The notes beneath the pieces were generated by a model. The model searched no databases. It had not been told where the DNA came from and saw only the letters and a program-made list of their open reading frames with translations. A DNA stretch of 64,000 nt from Monodelphis domestica (Eukaryota; Chordata; Mammalia; Didelphimorphia; Didelphidae): NCBI RefSeq assembly GCF_027887165.1, contig NC_077228.1, positions 105,562,260-105,626,259 of the forward strand. Direction: 5' to 3'. Of this stretch, positions 11,969-24,204 are shown one piece after another. The number at the start of each line of letters is the position of its first letter. Positions within the stretch are counted from its first letter, which is position 1. A program made the position numbers and the translations under genes.

Positions 11969-12105
11969 ACCAGGGATCCCCCAACTAGGGCCTTCGGGCC
12001 ACATGCAGCCCTCTGAGGCCATTCATCGGCCCCCACCACACTTCTGGAAGGTGCATCTCTGGTGGTCAGTGAGAGGAGTGGTTGCATCCTGTGCTCCTGG
12101 AGTAC
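11969..12105. mobile_element. partial copy of the same hAT MITE, inverted
   Basis: cagggatcccccaactaggg, gggccacatgcagccctctg and cccaccacacttctgg match the reverse complement of the right half of the 45.9-kb MITE. It is broken where the L1 at 12106 begins. Confidence 0.75.
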
Positions 12106-12516
12106 TATATGTGGAATAGAAAAAAGCATAACAAAGTTCAATTGAAGAAAAAAAGATAAAAACTATCAAGAGAAATAATGAACTGGAGGAATTCCATGGG
12201 AACTGGAATGACCTCCAGGAATTGATGCAGAACCAGGAGAACATTGTACACAGAGACGGATACACTGTCACAATTGAAGGAAAAGAAAAACAACTGCTTG
12301 ATCACATGGTTCAATGGGGATATGACTGGGGATGTAGATGCTAAAAGATCACCCTAGTGCAAATAGTAATAATATGGAAATATGTCTTGATCAATGACAC
12401 ATAAAAAACCCAGTGGAATTGTGCATCGGCTGTGGGGGGAGGGGAGGGAAAGAACATGAATCTTGTAACCATGGAAAAATATTTTAAATTAACCAATTAA
12501 ATAAAATTTTCCCCCC
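12106..12516 (+). mobile_element. L1 ORF2 end plus 3'UTR fragment
   Basis: aactggaatgacctccagg and cagaaccaggagaacattg match the C-terminal codons of ORF2 in the 14.3-kb L1. The 3'UTR follows to aattaaataaaat. Confidence 0.75.
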
Positions 12517-12672
12517 AAAAAATTACTTCTGAGAAATCATGTTGAATTTGGCTAGGAGGACAGCATAGATGGAACATTGCCTCTTTGAAGGGATAAATTC
12601 TGGGGTTTTTAATACTCTATTTAGAGCAGGTGCTATGTGACTCTAGGAGGGTATGGATTGAGGCAAAAGGAG

Positions 12673-12870
12673 GGGGGCAGCTGGGTGGCTCAGTGGATTG
12701 AGAGCCAGGCCTAGAGATGGCAGATCCTGGGTTCAAATCTAGCCTCAGAGACTTGTTAGCTGTGTGAGCCTGGGTAAATCACTTAATCCCCTTTGCCTAG
12801 CCCTTACCTCTCTTCTGTCTTGGAACCAATACAAAGTATTGATTCTAAGACGGAAGGTAAAGATTTAAAA
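12673..12870 (+). repeat. type-1 CORE-SINE
   Basis: Complete: ggggggcagctgggtggctc to cggaaggtaaagatttaaa, with a G run after its tail. Confidence 0.88.
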
Positions 12871-13167
12871 AAGGGGGGGGGGGCACCGGATCAGGGTCAG
12901 AATGGTATCTTATGCACTGAAGACATGGGGTTTGGCTGGGTGTAGTCTAGGGGGCAGGCAAGTAGAAGTCCCAGATTACAACACTAGGAGGTGTATCTCG
13001 GTGTCCATCTCAAAATTTAGGGGAAAATTCCAAGGGGAATATTTATCTCAGGGGTCTTTCTCTTTGATGTCCAGGGTCAGCTTTAATAAGAATGCAAGCA
13101 AAGGAATTTCCCTGCTTACAGTTTGACCTGAAGCACTTCTATAATTTGGGGGTACAGAGTCCCATGC

Positions 13168-13358
13168 CAACACAAGGTGGCTCAGGGAATTGAGAGCCAG
13201 GTCTGGAGATAGGAGGTCCTGGGTTCAAATCAGTTCACAGACACATCCTAGCTGAATGATTCTGGGCAAGTCACTTAAACCCCATTGCCTAACTCTTGCT
13301 TGCCCTTCTGTCTTAGCCTTGTTACTAAGACAGAAAAATAAGGGTTAAAAAAAAAAGA
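13168..13358 (+). repeat. type-1 CORE-SINE, 5' end worn
   Basis: ggtggctcagggaattgaga to agacagaaaaataagggtt. Confidence 0.8.
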
Positions 13359-13619
13359 TGCCAGTTAAGGAGAGAGAAAATAACTCTGGAGGTCTACCTC
13401 ATACCCTTGAGATTGGCACAGATGATAAAAAAAAATGAAAATGAAAATTGTTGGAGGGGATAAGGGAGGACGTAATATGTCACTGTGGAGCTGTCGCTCA
13501 GTCAGCCCTTCTGAACTCTATCTAGAAAGTCAATAAGCGCTGCATACTCTTCCACCTAAGGACAGCACTACGCAGACATGCCCCATACAGTTCAAAGAAA
13601 GTGGAAAAGGATGAATGTG

Positions 13620-14200
13620 GAGAGATATTTATAGTAGAACTTTTTTATTTTAACCAGGGACTTAAGGGAGCGTCCACAAACTGGAGAATGGCTAAACAAA
13701 TTATGGTACGTGATTATAATGTGATATTATCACATTGTAGGAAACTAGGGAAGGGCTGATTTCAGAGAATTCTGGAAAGACATGTATGAATTTTTGCAGG
13801 GTAGAGGGAAAAGAGTCAGGGGCATAATTTATACAGTAATGCCAGCAGTGTAAAGGCAAACAACTTTGAAAGACTGAATTCTTCTTCTTTTTTTTTTTTA
13901 ACCCTCACCTTCTGTCTTAGAATCAATTCTGAGTATCAGTTCCAAGGTAGAAAAGTGATAAGAGCTAGGCAATGGGGGTCAAGTGACTTGCTCAGGGTCA
14001 CATAGCTGGGAAGTGTCTGAGGCCAGATTTGAACCTAGGATCTCCCATCTTTAGGCCTGGTTCTCAATCCACTGAGCTACCCAGATGCCCCCATAGAGTA
14101 TTTATAATAAAGCATGTCACCCACTTCCTGACAGATCAATGATGAACTCAAGGTGTAAAAGAAAAATCTATCTGTACTTTTTGACCTGACCATTATTTTT
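13620..14200 (+). mobile_element. L1 3' end interrupted by a SINE
   Basis: gagaatggctaaacaaattatgg begins an ORF2-end match. A minus-strand type-1 SINE (13887-14096) splits it, and the 3'UTR goes on to about 14200. Confidence 0.55.
13887..14096 (-). repeat. type-1 CORE-SINE
   Basis: Complete antisense copy inside an L1 3' end. Confidence 0.88.
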
Positions 14201-14257
14201 GGTTTTTCTTCTCCTAGTAGTTCATTGGGAGAAAGGAGCTGGCAGTATTTTGTTTTT

Positions 14258-16615
14258 TTTTTTTTTTTTTTTTAATATATTTTATTTGATCATTTCCAAG
14301 CATTATTCGTTAAAGACATAGATCATTTTCTTTTCCTCCCCCCCACCCCCCATAGCCGACGCGTAAGTCCACTGGGCATTAGATGTTTTCTTGATTTGAA
14401 CCCATTGCTTTGTTGATAGTATTTGCATTAGAGTGTTCATTTAAAGTCTATCCTCTGTCATGTCCCCTCAACCTCTGTATTCAGGCAGTTGCTTTTCCTC
14501 GGTGTTTCCACTCCCATAGTTTATCCTTTGCTTATGAATGGTGTTTTTTTTCTCCTGGATCCCTGAAAGTTGTTCAGGGACATTACACCGCCACTAATGG
14601 AGAAGTCCATTACGTTCGATGATACCACAGTGTATTAGTCTCTGTGTACAATGTTCTCCTGGTTCTGCTCCTCTCGCTCTGCATCACTTCCTGGAGGTTG
14701 TTCCAGTCTCCATGGAACTTCTCCACTTTATTATTCCTTTGAGCACAATAGTATTCCATCACCAACATATACCACAGTTTGTTCAGCCATTCCCCAATTG
14801 ATGGGCATCCCCTCGTTTTCCAGTTTTGGGCCACCACAAAGAGCGCAGCTATGAATATTTTTGTACAAGTCTTTGTGTCCATTATCTCTTTGGGGTACAG
14901 ACCCAGCAGTGCTATGGCTGGGTCAAAGGGTAGATATTCTTTTGTCGCCCTTTGGGCATAGTTCCAAATTGCCCTCCAGAATGGTTGGATCAGTTCACAA
15001 CTCCACCAGCAATGAATTAATGTCCCTACTTTGCCACATCCCCTCCAGCATTCATTACTTTCCTTTGCTGTTATGTTAGCCAACCTGCTAGGTGTGAGGT
15101 GATACCTCAGAGTTGTTTTGATTTGCATCTCTCTGATTATAAGAGATGTAGAACACTTCTTCATGTGCTTGTTAATAGTTTTGATTTCTTTATCTGAGAA
15201 CTGCCTATCCATTTCCCTTGCCCATTTATCAATTGGAGAATGGCTTGATTTTTTGTACAATTGATTTAGCTCATTATAAATATGAGTAATTAAACCTTTG
15301 TCAGAGGTTTCTATGAAGATTTTTTCCCAATTTGTTGTTTCCCTTCTGATTTTAGTTATATTGGTTTTGTTTGTACAAAAGCTTTTTAGTTTGATGTAGT
15401 CAAAATTATTTATTTTACATTTTGTGATTCTTTCTATATCTTGCTTGGTTTTAAAGCCTTTCCCCTCCCAAAGGTCTGACATGTATACTATTCTGTGTTT
15501 ACCCAATTTACTTATGGTTTCCTTCTTTATGTTTAAGTCACTCACCCATTTTGAATTTATCTTGGTGTAGGGTGTGAGGTGTTGATCTATTCCTAGTCTC
15601 TCCCACACTGTCTTCCAATTTTCCCAGCAGTTTTTATCGAATAGTGGATTTTTGTCCCAAAAGCTGGGATCTTTGGGTTTATCGTATACTGTCTTGCTGA
15701 GGTCGTTTTCCCCCAGTCTATTCCACTGATCTTCCTTTCTGTTTCTTAGCCAGTACCAAATTGTTTTGATGACTGCTGCTTTGTAATATAGTTTGAGGTC
15801 TGGGACTGCAAGGCCCCCATCATATGTGTTTTTTTTCATTATTTCCCTGGATATCCTTGATCTTTTGTTCTTCCAAATGAACTTTGTTATGGCTTTTTCT
15901 AAATCAGTGAAGAAGTATTTTGGTAGTTCAATGGGTATGGCACTAAATAGATAAATAAGTTTGGGTAGGATGGTCATTTTTATTATATTGGCTCGTCCTA
16001 TCCATGAGCAGTTAATGTTTTTCCAATTGTTCAAGTCTAGTTTTAGTTGTGTGGCGAGTGTTTTGTAGTTGTGTTCATATAGTTCCTGTGTTTGTCTTGG
16101 GAGATAGATTCCTAGGTATTTTATTTTGTCTAAGGTGATTTTGAATGGGATTTCTCTTTCTAGTTTTTGCTGCTGAGCTGTGTTGGAGATATATAGAAAA
16201 GCTGATGACTTATGTGGGTTTATTTTGTATCCTGCAACTTTGCTAAAGTTGTTGATTATTTCAATTAGCTTTTTGGTTGAATCTCTAGGATTCTTTAAGT
16301 AGACCATCATGTCATCCGCAAAGAGTGATAACTTGGTCTCCTCCTTGCCTATTCTGATGCCTTCAATTTCTTTATCTTCTCTAATTGCTACTGCTAGTGT
16401 TTCTAGTACAATGTCAAATAGTAGAGGTGATAATGGGCATCCTTGTTTCACTCCTGATCTTATTGGGAATGCATCTAGTTTATCCCCATTGCAGATGATA
16501 TTAGCTGTTGGTTTTAGATATATACTGTTTATTATTTTTAGGAATGACCCTTCTATTCCTATGCTTTCTAGTGTTTTTAATAGGAATGGGTGTTGTATTT
16601 TATCAAAGGCTTTTT
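14258..16615 (-). mobile_element. young L1 insertion, 5'-truncated
   Basis: L1 in antisense orientation: an oligo-T run at 14253-14273 (its poly(A) tail), a 3'UTR to 14609, then ORF2. It is flanked by a perfect 15-bp direct repeat, cagtattttgttttt, at 14243-14257 and 16616-16630. The exact repeat and open frame indicate a recent insertion. Confidence 0.95.
14610..16615 (-). pseudogene. L1 ORF2 C-terminal two-thirds, open frame
   Basis: About 668 codons without a stop. They run from EKAFDKIQHPFLLKTLES, through the reverse-transcriptase motifs GVKQGCPLSPLLF and [10 protein letters not shown], to the C-terminal WRGCGKVGTLIHCWWSC segment and the end at LWYHRT. The endonuclease and the first RT blocks are missing through 5' truncation, so it is a dead copy by length alone. 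Confidence 0.93.
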
Positions 16616-16630
16616 CAGTATTTTGTTTTT

Positions 16631-17221
16631 AATGCATCCAAGAACACAGAAAGAAGTTGAGAAGGAAGCACTAAGGAATAAGACAATTTTAAAATAGCAT
16701 TTTGAATGTGTTGCAGTTGTTGTTAGGAGGTTTTAAGCAAGCTGAAGGAAACAGATTCATGGTTCAAATACAATCCTTGTATTACTGACAGGAAGTTCAT
16801 GTCCATACCACCACAAAGATGTCATGAAGGAAACTAATGAGTGTTGGAGTTTGTCAGGTAATTAACAATTTAGAGTTAACAAATCACAAGGAAATTGGAC
16901 AGATTTGGCTCAGATACAATACTCCTACAACCCAGGGATCCAAAAAGCAAACAATCACCATCAAAACCAGAAATCTATTAAATTTCAGATCTAAAGACTA
17001 AGCAGGAAAATGTGGTAATTTGGGAATAATGAATGCAAACCAAGGTAAACAGTGGCTTTCTTCTTCTTTGTGCCTTTGATCCCTTCTCTCTCCTTGAGAA
17101 CTTTGATTCATCAATAAACCTCTCTTACTCACATGTGTATTCAATCACTCCCTCTTCTATGGTTTCTTCCACTTAACTTACAAATGTATTCAAGTCTCCG
17201 CTAGCTTCCTTATTTCTTATT
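16631..17221. other. intergenic, nothing recognised
   Basis: Unremarkable sequence to the right of the young L1. Confidence 0.5.
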
Positions 17222-17440
17222 TTATTTTATTTTATTTAATTGACTCATTTAGAGCATTTCCCCAGGATTTCCCTCCCCTCCCCACAACCCTCTCCCATAG
17301 CCAGAGCACAACTCCACTGGGTTTTACATGTGTCATTGGTCATAGCTTCCATATTTCAATAATTCCATTAGCTCATCACTGTGCAGATTGCATACACAGA
17401 GGCATAATGGTATTGACCACATTCTTATCTTAGAGCAAGG
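17222..17440 (-). mobile_element. L1 3'UTR fragment
   Basis: Starts with an AT tail, then ccctcccctccccacaaccctc and cactgggttttacatg, the antisense of the L1 3'UTR found at 5.7 and 39.4 kb. Confidence 0.6.
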
Positions 17441-18054
17441 GTACTTAAGGGGTTGTTTTTCTTCCTTGGAAAGTCTAGCTTCCTCTCCATAGCAATAATG
17501 ATCCCCATAATGTGTGGCCCCCTTCTAGTCTATGCCATTGGACAACCTACCTGCTACCCTCAGCATCCCTTCATAATGATGCCTGTATTTGTCCTATGTT
17601 CCTATACTCCCCAAGAGGAAAGTCACCCTCACCTGGTATAATTGCTCTATATCTTCTTCTCTTGTTACACTTTTGTGCGTGTCTTCCCATAAGCCCCCCA
17701 ACGAGAAGCCACACTAGTCAGGAGACCTACCTCTGAATCTTCCAATATTTCACAGGTAGCTGATATCACTGCACTTGGATTAACCATCTGTTACTTCTCA
17801 CTTTGTCCTCATGATAAGCCTACTTCCATTTCTTTCCTTTCACGTTATTTTTTTGTTCTGAGCTACCTAAAAAAAAGGAGGCTATTCCCATACTTTTAGC
17901 AGAACATAAAAAGAGGATTCTATGTGAAACTATGAATTTCCATTTCTGTGTTTGCTTTTAAATATATAATAAATTCCATATGTTACTTTAAAAATTATTC
18001 TGAATTCTATGTGCTACTTTAAAAACTATCCTACAATTCTGCAGGACTTGTGAC
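17441..18054. other. intergenic, nothing recognised
   Basis: Short open frames near 17.45-17.74 kb show no homology I know. Confidence 0.5.
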
Positions 18055-18366
18055 GAAGAATGCTATCCATTTCCAGAGAAAGAACTGTTGGAGTCAGATG
18101 CAGATCAAAGCATGCAATTTTTCACATTAGTTTATTTTTTGTTTCATTTTAGGGTTTTGATTTAAATGAGTTTCTTACTTATAACAATGACTGATATGGA
18201 AGTATATTTTGCTTGATAATACATGTATAAACCAGATCAAATTGCTTATCATCTCCGGGAGGGAGGAGGAAAGGAAGGAGAGAGATAATTTGGATATTAT
18301 CATTTTGGAAGACATATGTTAAAAAATTATTACATTTAATTGGGAAAATAAAATATCTCTGAATAA
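18055..18366 (+). mobile_element. L1-like 3' end fragment
   Basis: aagaatgctatccatttccagag, then cttataacaatgactgatatgg and a final gggaaaataaaat form an old L1 3' tail. Confidence 0.55.
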
Positions 18367-18419
18367 AAAACCAAACTATCTCTACTGTGCTTCCTCCTAA
18401 ACTTTTTTCTTTTCTGTTC

Positions 18420-18622
18420 ATTAAAAAAAAAACACCTTTTCTTCTATCTTAGAGTCAATACTGAGTTTTGGTTCCAAGATAGTAGAGCAGTAAAGGCTAA
18501 GCAATGGGAGTTAAGTGACTTGCCCAAGGTCACATAGGTAGGAAATGTCTGAGGCCAGAATTGAATCAGGACCTCCCATCTCTATGACTGGTTCTTTCCA
18601 CTGATCCACCAGCTACCTTCTA
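18420..18622 (-). repeat. type-1 CORE-SINE, diverged
   Basis: accttttcttctatcttaga at the tail and tccaccagctacctt at the head complement. Confidence 0.8.
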
Positions 18623-18794
18623 TTTGGTTCACTTTTTAAAGTATTCCAATTACCCTCTCTTTTTGGGGGTATAATATTGCAAACCCCTTAATCCCTCAAT
18701 GTTACTCCCAGTTAACCAAGAGAAAAAAGTGGGGAGAACTCTTTTAATAAAGCATAATGGTAGAGATGGGGATGCTGTCTAGAGCCCATTTCTT

Positions 18795-19094
18795 TTTTTT
18801 TTTTTAATCACAGAAGGGATTAGAGGGAACTTTATTGAGTCCCACCCTTCCTTTTATAGATGAAGAAACTGAGGTTGGAGAGAGTTTAAGTGGCAGAGCT
18901 AGCTTTTTTTTTAATATTTTATTTGATCATTTCCAAGCATTATTCATTAAAGACATAGATCATTTTCTTTTCCTCCCCCCTCCCCCCCATAGCCAATGCG
19001 TAAATCCACTGGGCATTACATGTTTTCTTGATTTGAACCCATTGCTATGTTGATAATATTTGCATTAGAGTGTTCATTTAGAGTCTCTCCTCTG
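18795..19094 (-). mobile_element. L1 3' end with a 3'-transduced segment
   Basis: Target-site repeats tagagcccatttctt at 18780-18794 and 19095-19109 enclose the whole unit. Read on the minus strand it has an L1 3'UTR piece (19094-18913, same subfamily as the 14.3-kb L1), an A tract (18912-18904), about 98 bp of foreign MIR-like sequence with AATAAA (18831-18836), and a second A tract (18805-18795). Confidence 0.85.
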
Positions 19095-19639
19095 TAGAGC
19101 CCATTTCTTATAAGCCACAGGTATAATTCCCGTTGGGGAAGAGGTTGCAAGGTCTGGTCTCAGAAGAGACACAATAATATATGTAATGGAAATGTTTTGG
19201 AGAGGCTTTGAAGCATGTAGACTAGAGACATTCTGTAACTGGTCTTGGTCTGCTAACCAAATGTTGAGTACGTGCAGCTCTGGAGCCAGAATCTGGGGTA
19301 GAGAAGAAATAGGACATTCAAGGCTTTTGGTCTGCCTCAATTTCTGTCTCTTTATTGGGACTTGTAAAAATTAAAATTAATATACAATAACTTCAAATAT
19401 TATATTTTATAATATTTACTAATAATCACTAGAAGTAAGAAAATAAAAATATAATTATTTAACAAAATAAAACGACATGCCCATGGCTAATCTACCTGCT
19501 CAAACAGCCTGCTCCACTAAAACCACCATCCAGGAAGCAAAGAGCCCTAGCCTCAGAAGCCCACACTATTTATCTCCTATCTATGTCAGCATGTAAGGAC
19601 AGAAAGTCAGTGGGCTCCTGGGAAATGTAGTTTAAAGGC

Positions 19640-19870
19640 ACAAGATTTTCAATTACACAGGCTCTATGAAATTCAAAGAAATATGGAAGAATTTACATAA
19701 ATGGATGCAAAGTGAAATAAGCAGAACCAGGAGAAAAATAAACAAAATTGTTACAACCATGTAAATTACAAGATCACTAAGAAGGCAGCTATATTCTCAA
19801 AGCCTGGGGAAAAAAAAACAACAACAAAAGAGAAATGATCATTGAATCTCTGGGAGCCTCCCTTTCTACA
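19640..19870 (+). mobile_element. old L1 3' fragment
   Basis: gtgaaataagcagaaccagg is the L1 ORF2-end signature. The rest is strongly diverged. Confidence 0.4.
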
Positions 19871-20384
19871 CTTATTACACATTACTCTCGGCTGACTTGT
19901 TCTCTTTAGACAAATGTGTCCAAACCAGAACTCATTATCTTTCTCCCCCATCTTCCCCTTACTAACCTCCCTATAAATGGAATACTACCATACCTTCAGT
20001 CACCCACGCTTAGAATCTTGGAGTCATCCTTGACTTCTCACTCTCTTCCACCTCTGAATCCCAATCTGCTGCACAGAGGACAGATACCATTGCTTCTGAA
20101 ATAGTCTCCCTGGCCAGGTAACTCAACTCAGAGTTAACAGGGATGCACCAACTTTTCAGGAGAAGGGGATAGGCACCTCACTTAGATCTAAAATCCCTCC
20201 TTCCTCTATTCCCTGCTATTCTCTCTCCTTTTTCCCATTTCTAGGTGTGCAGAAGTTTTGGAAAGTGAGAGGGAACTGCCATTCCTCCCTTTCCATTTTT
20301 TCTATTTATATGTTATATGTTCCTGGTTATTTACACATCTTTAAGGGACCATTTTTACCTCTCTTCCCCCCCCCCCCCCCGTGT
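19871..20384. other. intergenic, nothing recognised
   Basis: Pyrimidine-rich sequence with a C run near 20369. Confidence 0.5.
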
Positions 20385-20442
20385 TGGCATAGTGCCTGGA
20401 ACAGAATAAGCATTTAATAAATGTTTATGGATTGGCTGAGAT
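20385..20442 (+). repeat. L2 3'-end fragment
   Basis: catagtgcctggaacagaat, then aagcatttaataaatgttta. Confidence 0.6.
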
Positions 20443-20672
20443 GAGTAGATTATGGATCTGGAACATTGCACATACTGCTAGACTAGGCTGCTATGTAGTC
20501 ACCCAAGAGTTGTCCACTAACTCACAGCTTTAATCCCCTGGGGGACAAGTAAGCCCAGGTTCAAGGTACCCCTAAAATTTAACCTGTCATAAACCCCCAC
20601 CAATGTGTTTGCTTCTCAGTAATCAGCCAGAGGATACAATAAGCTGAAGACATTTAATGTTGACACCCCATG

Positions 20673-20790
20673 GAGGATTAGGGTGTCATTTTAAATATAT
20701 TTATTTTATTAAATTTATTAAATTTAAATATTAATTTAAATTAAAATTATTAGCTTTTCCCCCTACCAACCAGATATAATAACAAATTTC
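20673..20790. repeat. AT-rich dispersed repeat, copy A
   Basis: gtcattttaaatatatttat through attaaaattattagc and cctaccaacca. A second copy is at 21835. Confidence 0.6.
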
Positions 20791-21287
20791 CATATCAAAG
20801 ACATTTAAAAAGAGCAGCAACAAAATTGATCTCCCACTCCCCACCACCACTGGTAAAGTTGGGGCACACTCTCCCCCAAATACAAACAGCATTACCCAGG
20901 AAAATGAATAAATAGAGATCATGACTAGGTGCAAAAAACAGGGTTTAGGTGTGACCAGAGTATATATGTGGAGGACTAGATCATACCTACAAAGGTTGCA
21001 ACCTATGAGGCCATTGGTGTTTCCATGTGATTCCTACTAGCCTTAATTTCAGTCTCTGCCCAATGTTGATAGACTGACCTCTTCTTCTTGATGGGGGGTG
21101 TGACAGAGTCTGGCACTAAAGAAAAAGTGCCAGGCTGAAGAATGTGTAAAACTGATCACCTCGATGTGAGGAGGGGCCCCAAGGGGTCACTGTTTTGCCA
21201 TCAGACTCATGAGCTCCCATATCACATAAAATGACCCACTAGCAGATTGTGATGCTCTTTTGTTAAGAGCAGGAATCTTTACACCAG

Positions 21288-21515
21288 CAGCTAGAGGATC
21301 AACTGGATAAAACATCAAGTTTGGAATTAAGAAGAACTGAGTTCAAATGCAACTTCCAACACAAAGAAGCAAGACTTTAGGCAAATCAATTTACCTCTGT
21401 CTGCCTCAGTTTTTGCAACTGAAAAAAAAAAGGGAATTACAGTAGCACCAACTTCTTTGTCATTGTAAGGAGCAGATAATACAATGTTTGTAAAGAATTT
21501 AGCATGGTGGAAGTT
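21288..21515 (+). repeat. MIR-like SINE
   Basis: ctgagttcaaatgcaactt, ggcaaatcaatttacctctg and a MIR-like 3' half with cattgtaaggagcagataat. Confidence 0.55.
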
Positions 21516-21834
21516 TCCCTAGTTCTGCACCTTCGAGAATCTATGTGGTAAAACCTACCTTCCTAAGCACAGGAAGGGAGAGTAGGGTCACCTTAGCAAG
21601 TTCATGGCTTTAGGGTTAACCTTTTCATTTCTTTCTTTTAAAGACCTGGATTCCCTTTTCCTAGATGAATGCAACTGTCAGCCACTTACAAAATGTGCCT
21701 TTCCATTGTAGAGGTTAAAAAGACAGATAGAAAATGGTTATTTGCTCCCTAATTATCAAATAACTCTCAGGCTCAGGGTTTTTGCCTTCATTTGCACCTC
21801 TAGCATTTAGTAACATGCCCTGGATCATAGGATC

Positions 21835-21950
21835 ATTAGGATGCCATTTTAAATATATTTATTTTATTACATTTATAAAATTTTAAATGATTAATTTAAA
21901 TTAAAATTATTAGCATTTTTTCCTACCAACCACATGTAATAATAATATGT
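21835..21950. repeat. AT-rich dispersed repeat, copy B
   Basis: gccattttaaatatatttat through attaaaattattagc and cctaccaacca. Clearly homologous to copy A. Confidence 0.6.
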
Positions 21951-22784
21951 GCCAGTTAAAGGGGCCATTGAGGATGCTGAAGTTTTAAAGCTCAAAATCT
22001 CACCCCTTTACCCATGTCAATTAGTGGGTAGAAAAAAGGTATCGGAATGATCCATGCCCAGAGATCAAGTTCATTTTCTCAGCTAACCGTCCAGCCACAT
22101 TCCTAAACTTTTCTAATGTCAATAGAGCCACTTAAAGTTTGAAAGGGCTTTTTGCTCTAAAGTAGGGCAACTAGTAAAGGGGAACATTTGTTTGTTTTTT
22201 TAAAAGATTTTTATTGGTATCTCTAGATTTACGCTGGTGTCACTAACCCTTCTCCCTTTCAGAAAGCCATTGCTTATTGCAAAGAATTTTTGATCAAAAA
22301 AAAGAAGGAAGAGAAGAAAACATTCAGGAAAACCTTTTAATACATAAGAAACAAATTATGCAATGTTAAGAAGAACATCTTTGTAATTTATGTTCTCTGT
22401 TATCAGCCCCTAACATCCTGCCAGTCAGACACTCCAAGTCTCAGAGGGTACACACACCCTTTCCTACAGTTTTGCTGAACTTTTTTCCCCTTGGTTATTT
22501 TTTACTTTGTAACAAAGAATAGCTGACTGAGTAAAGAAAGGGAGAAAGATATTCAGAAGTAAAAAGGATTGACAAACAAATGAATTAGTGAAAATGAAAA
22601 ATACAAAGAGGCAAGACCTTTTTTTTTTAAAGCAAGAAATCAAGAGGCTTTCAAGATGGCAGAATATTGGAATTTTATAATCAGTGGAAGAAACATTTGC
22701 AGTTAACTAGTGTTACCCAGATTTGAAAAAAAATGAATCCTTGTTGTTAAGTCACTAGTGGTCATCTTGTAACATCATCTTTGA
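21951..22784. other. intergenic, possible unidentified retroposon
   Basis: The run tgtttttttaaaagattttt near 22194 could be the antisense tail of an old retroposon. No family could be named. Confidence 0.3.
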
Positions 22785-23240
22785 GAACCTCCAATGAGGA
22801 AATCCCTACCACCTCTCTTGGCAGCCTCCTCCACCTAGAAATAGCTCTAGTTGTTAGGGAGATTTTGCTGAGTCTTAATTTGGCTCTTTGCTATTTCAAT
22901 ATTCCCATTGCCCCAAGGCCCTGTCATTTGGGGATATAAAAACAAGATTAATTCTTATTTCATGTTATTGCCCTTTAAAACTTGAGGGTCATCAGCATGT
23001 CACCCTATGAGTTTTCTCTTCTCTAGGTTATGACATGATCTCAAGGCCTTGACTGTCCTATTTGCTTCCCTTTAGAGGTTTTCCAGTTTTGCAAAGTTCT
23101 GACTAAAATGTGGCTCCAAAAATGGTACACAATTCTCTAGATCTGATCTGATCAGAGTATCATATATTGGGCGATTATTTCTTTATTCCAGTAAGCTAAT
23201 CATCTCTTCTAGCAACCCCAAAACACTGTGGTTTCTTAAG
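22785..23240. mobile_element. old CR1/L3-type LINE fragment
   Basis: Contains ctaaaatgtggctccaaaaa, tggtacacaattctctagat and ctgatctgatcagagta, which recall the L3/CR1 phrase around a non-coding landmark common in mammals. Orientation is not certain. Confidence 0.5.
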
Positions 23241-23381
23241 TGGTAATAACATATAGATGTAGAGGGAGGAAGGAAGCAGGTATTTTTTTCCTTTAAATGT
23301 CTTCAATTATTCTGTAAAAAAATTAATTCTCAGGCATCTCATCCCCTTCCTTTCCTGCACCAGCCAACAACAACAACAAAT

Positions 23382-23452
<71 letters not shown>
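23382..23452. repeat. (CA)n(TA)n compound microsatellite
   Basis: About 12 CA units followed by about 24 TA units. Confidence 0.98.
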
Positions 23453-23455
<3 letters not shown>

Positions 23456-23631
23456 AATGTCTTTTGTGTTTCTATTTAGCATCCTTTCTCTGGAGGTGTA
23501 TATTCACAAGTTATTCTTCAAATATTATTCCTGTAGTTGTATATAATGTTCTCTTGGTTCTACTTGTTTCTCTCTTCGTTATTTCATGTAGATCTTTCCA
23601 GGTTTTTCATTTTCTTTTTTTAAAGCCTTAC

Positions 23632-24173
23632 TGTGAAGATTGGATTTAGCTATCTCCTGATTGTAACAATGAAGATACTTAGTCTAACAAAATCAGGAAC
23701 TTTACATTACTCTACCTTACTTAGTCTAACAAAATCAGGAATGTCTACACCCATACTTAAGGATTAAGTATTTAGGAGGATGGCCTTTGATAGACATGTG
23801 CTAGAAATGGACAAATCATAAACAGCTGACCGACCCCTGGGCTGTCCTAAGTCAAGCTTAAGCTACCATTGGTACAGGTGAGATGCAGGAAAATGATGTA
23901 AAACCGTCTATATATTTCACACCTCTTCCTCTCTTCGGGGTTTTCCCCCAGAGAGGTGGCTCTGGCTGGTCACTTCCTGTGAGCAGGCTGGGCACCAGTT
24001 CGATCCTGGAACTTGAGCTTGGAGGAGCTACCTCAGACAGCTTCCCTGAGATGGTCATGTGGTGAGTGATAAGGCTGACTCCCTTTTCCCTTGGCTCTCA
24101 GGGGAGGCCCACTTGGCTAAGGCCTTGAACTCCTGCCTGGCTCAGTCTGAGCTGGAGCAGTTTAAATTAACTC

Positions 24174-24204
<31 letters not shown>

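Noticed and set aside
14410-15079. Plus-strand open frames opposite the L1
   Set aside because: They are antisense shadows of L1 ORF2 and its 3'UTR.
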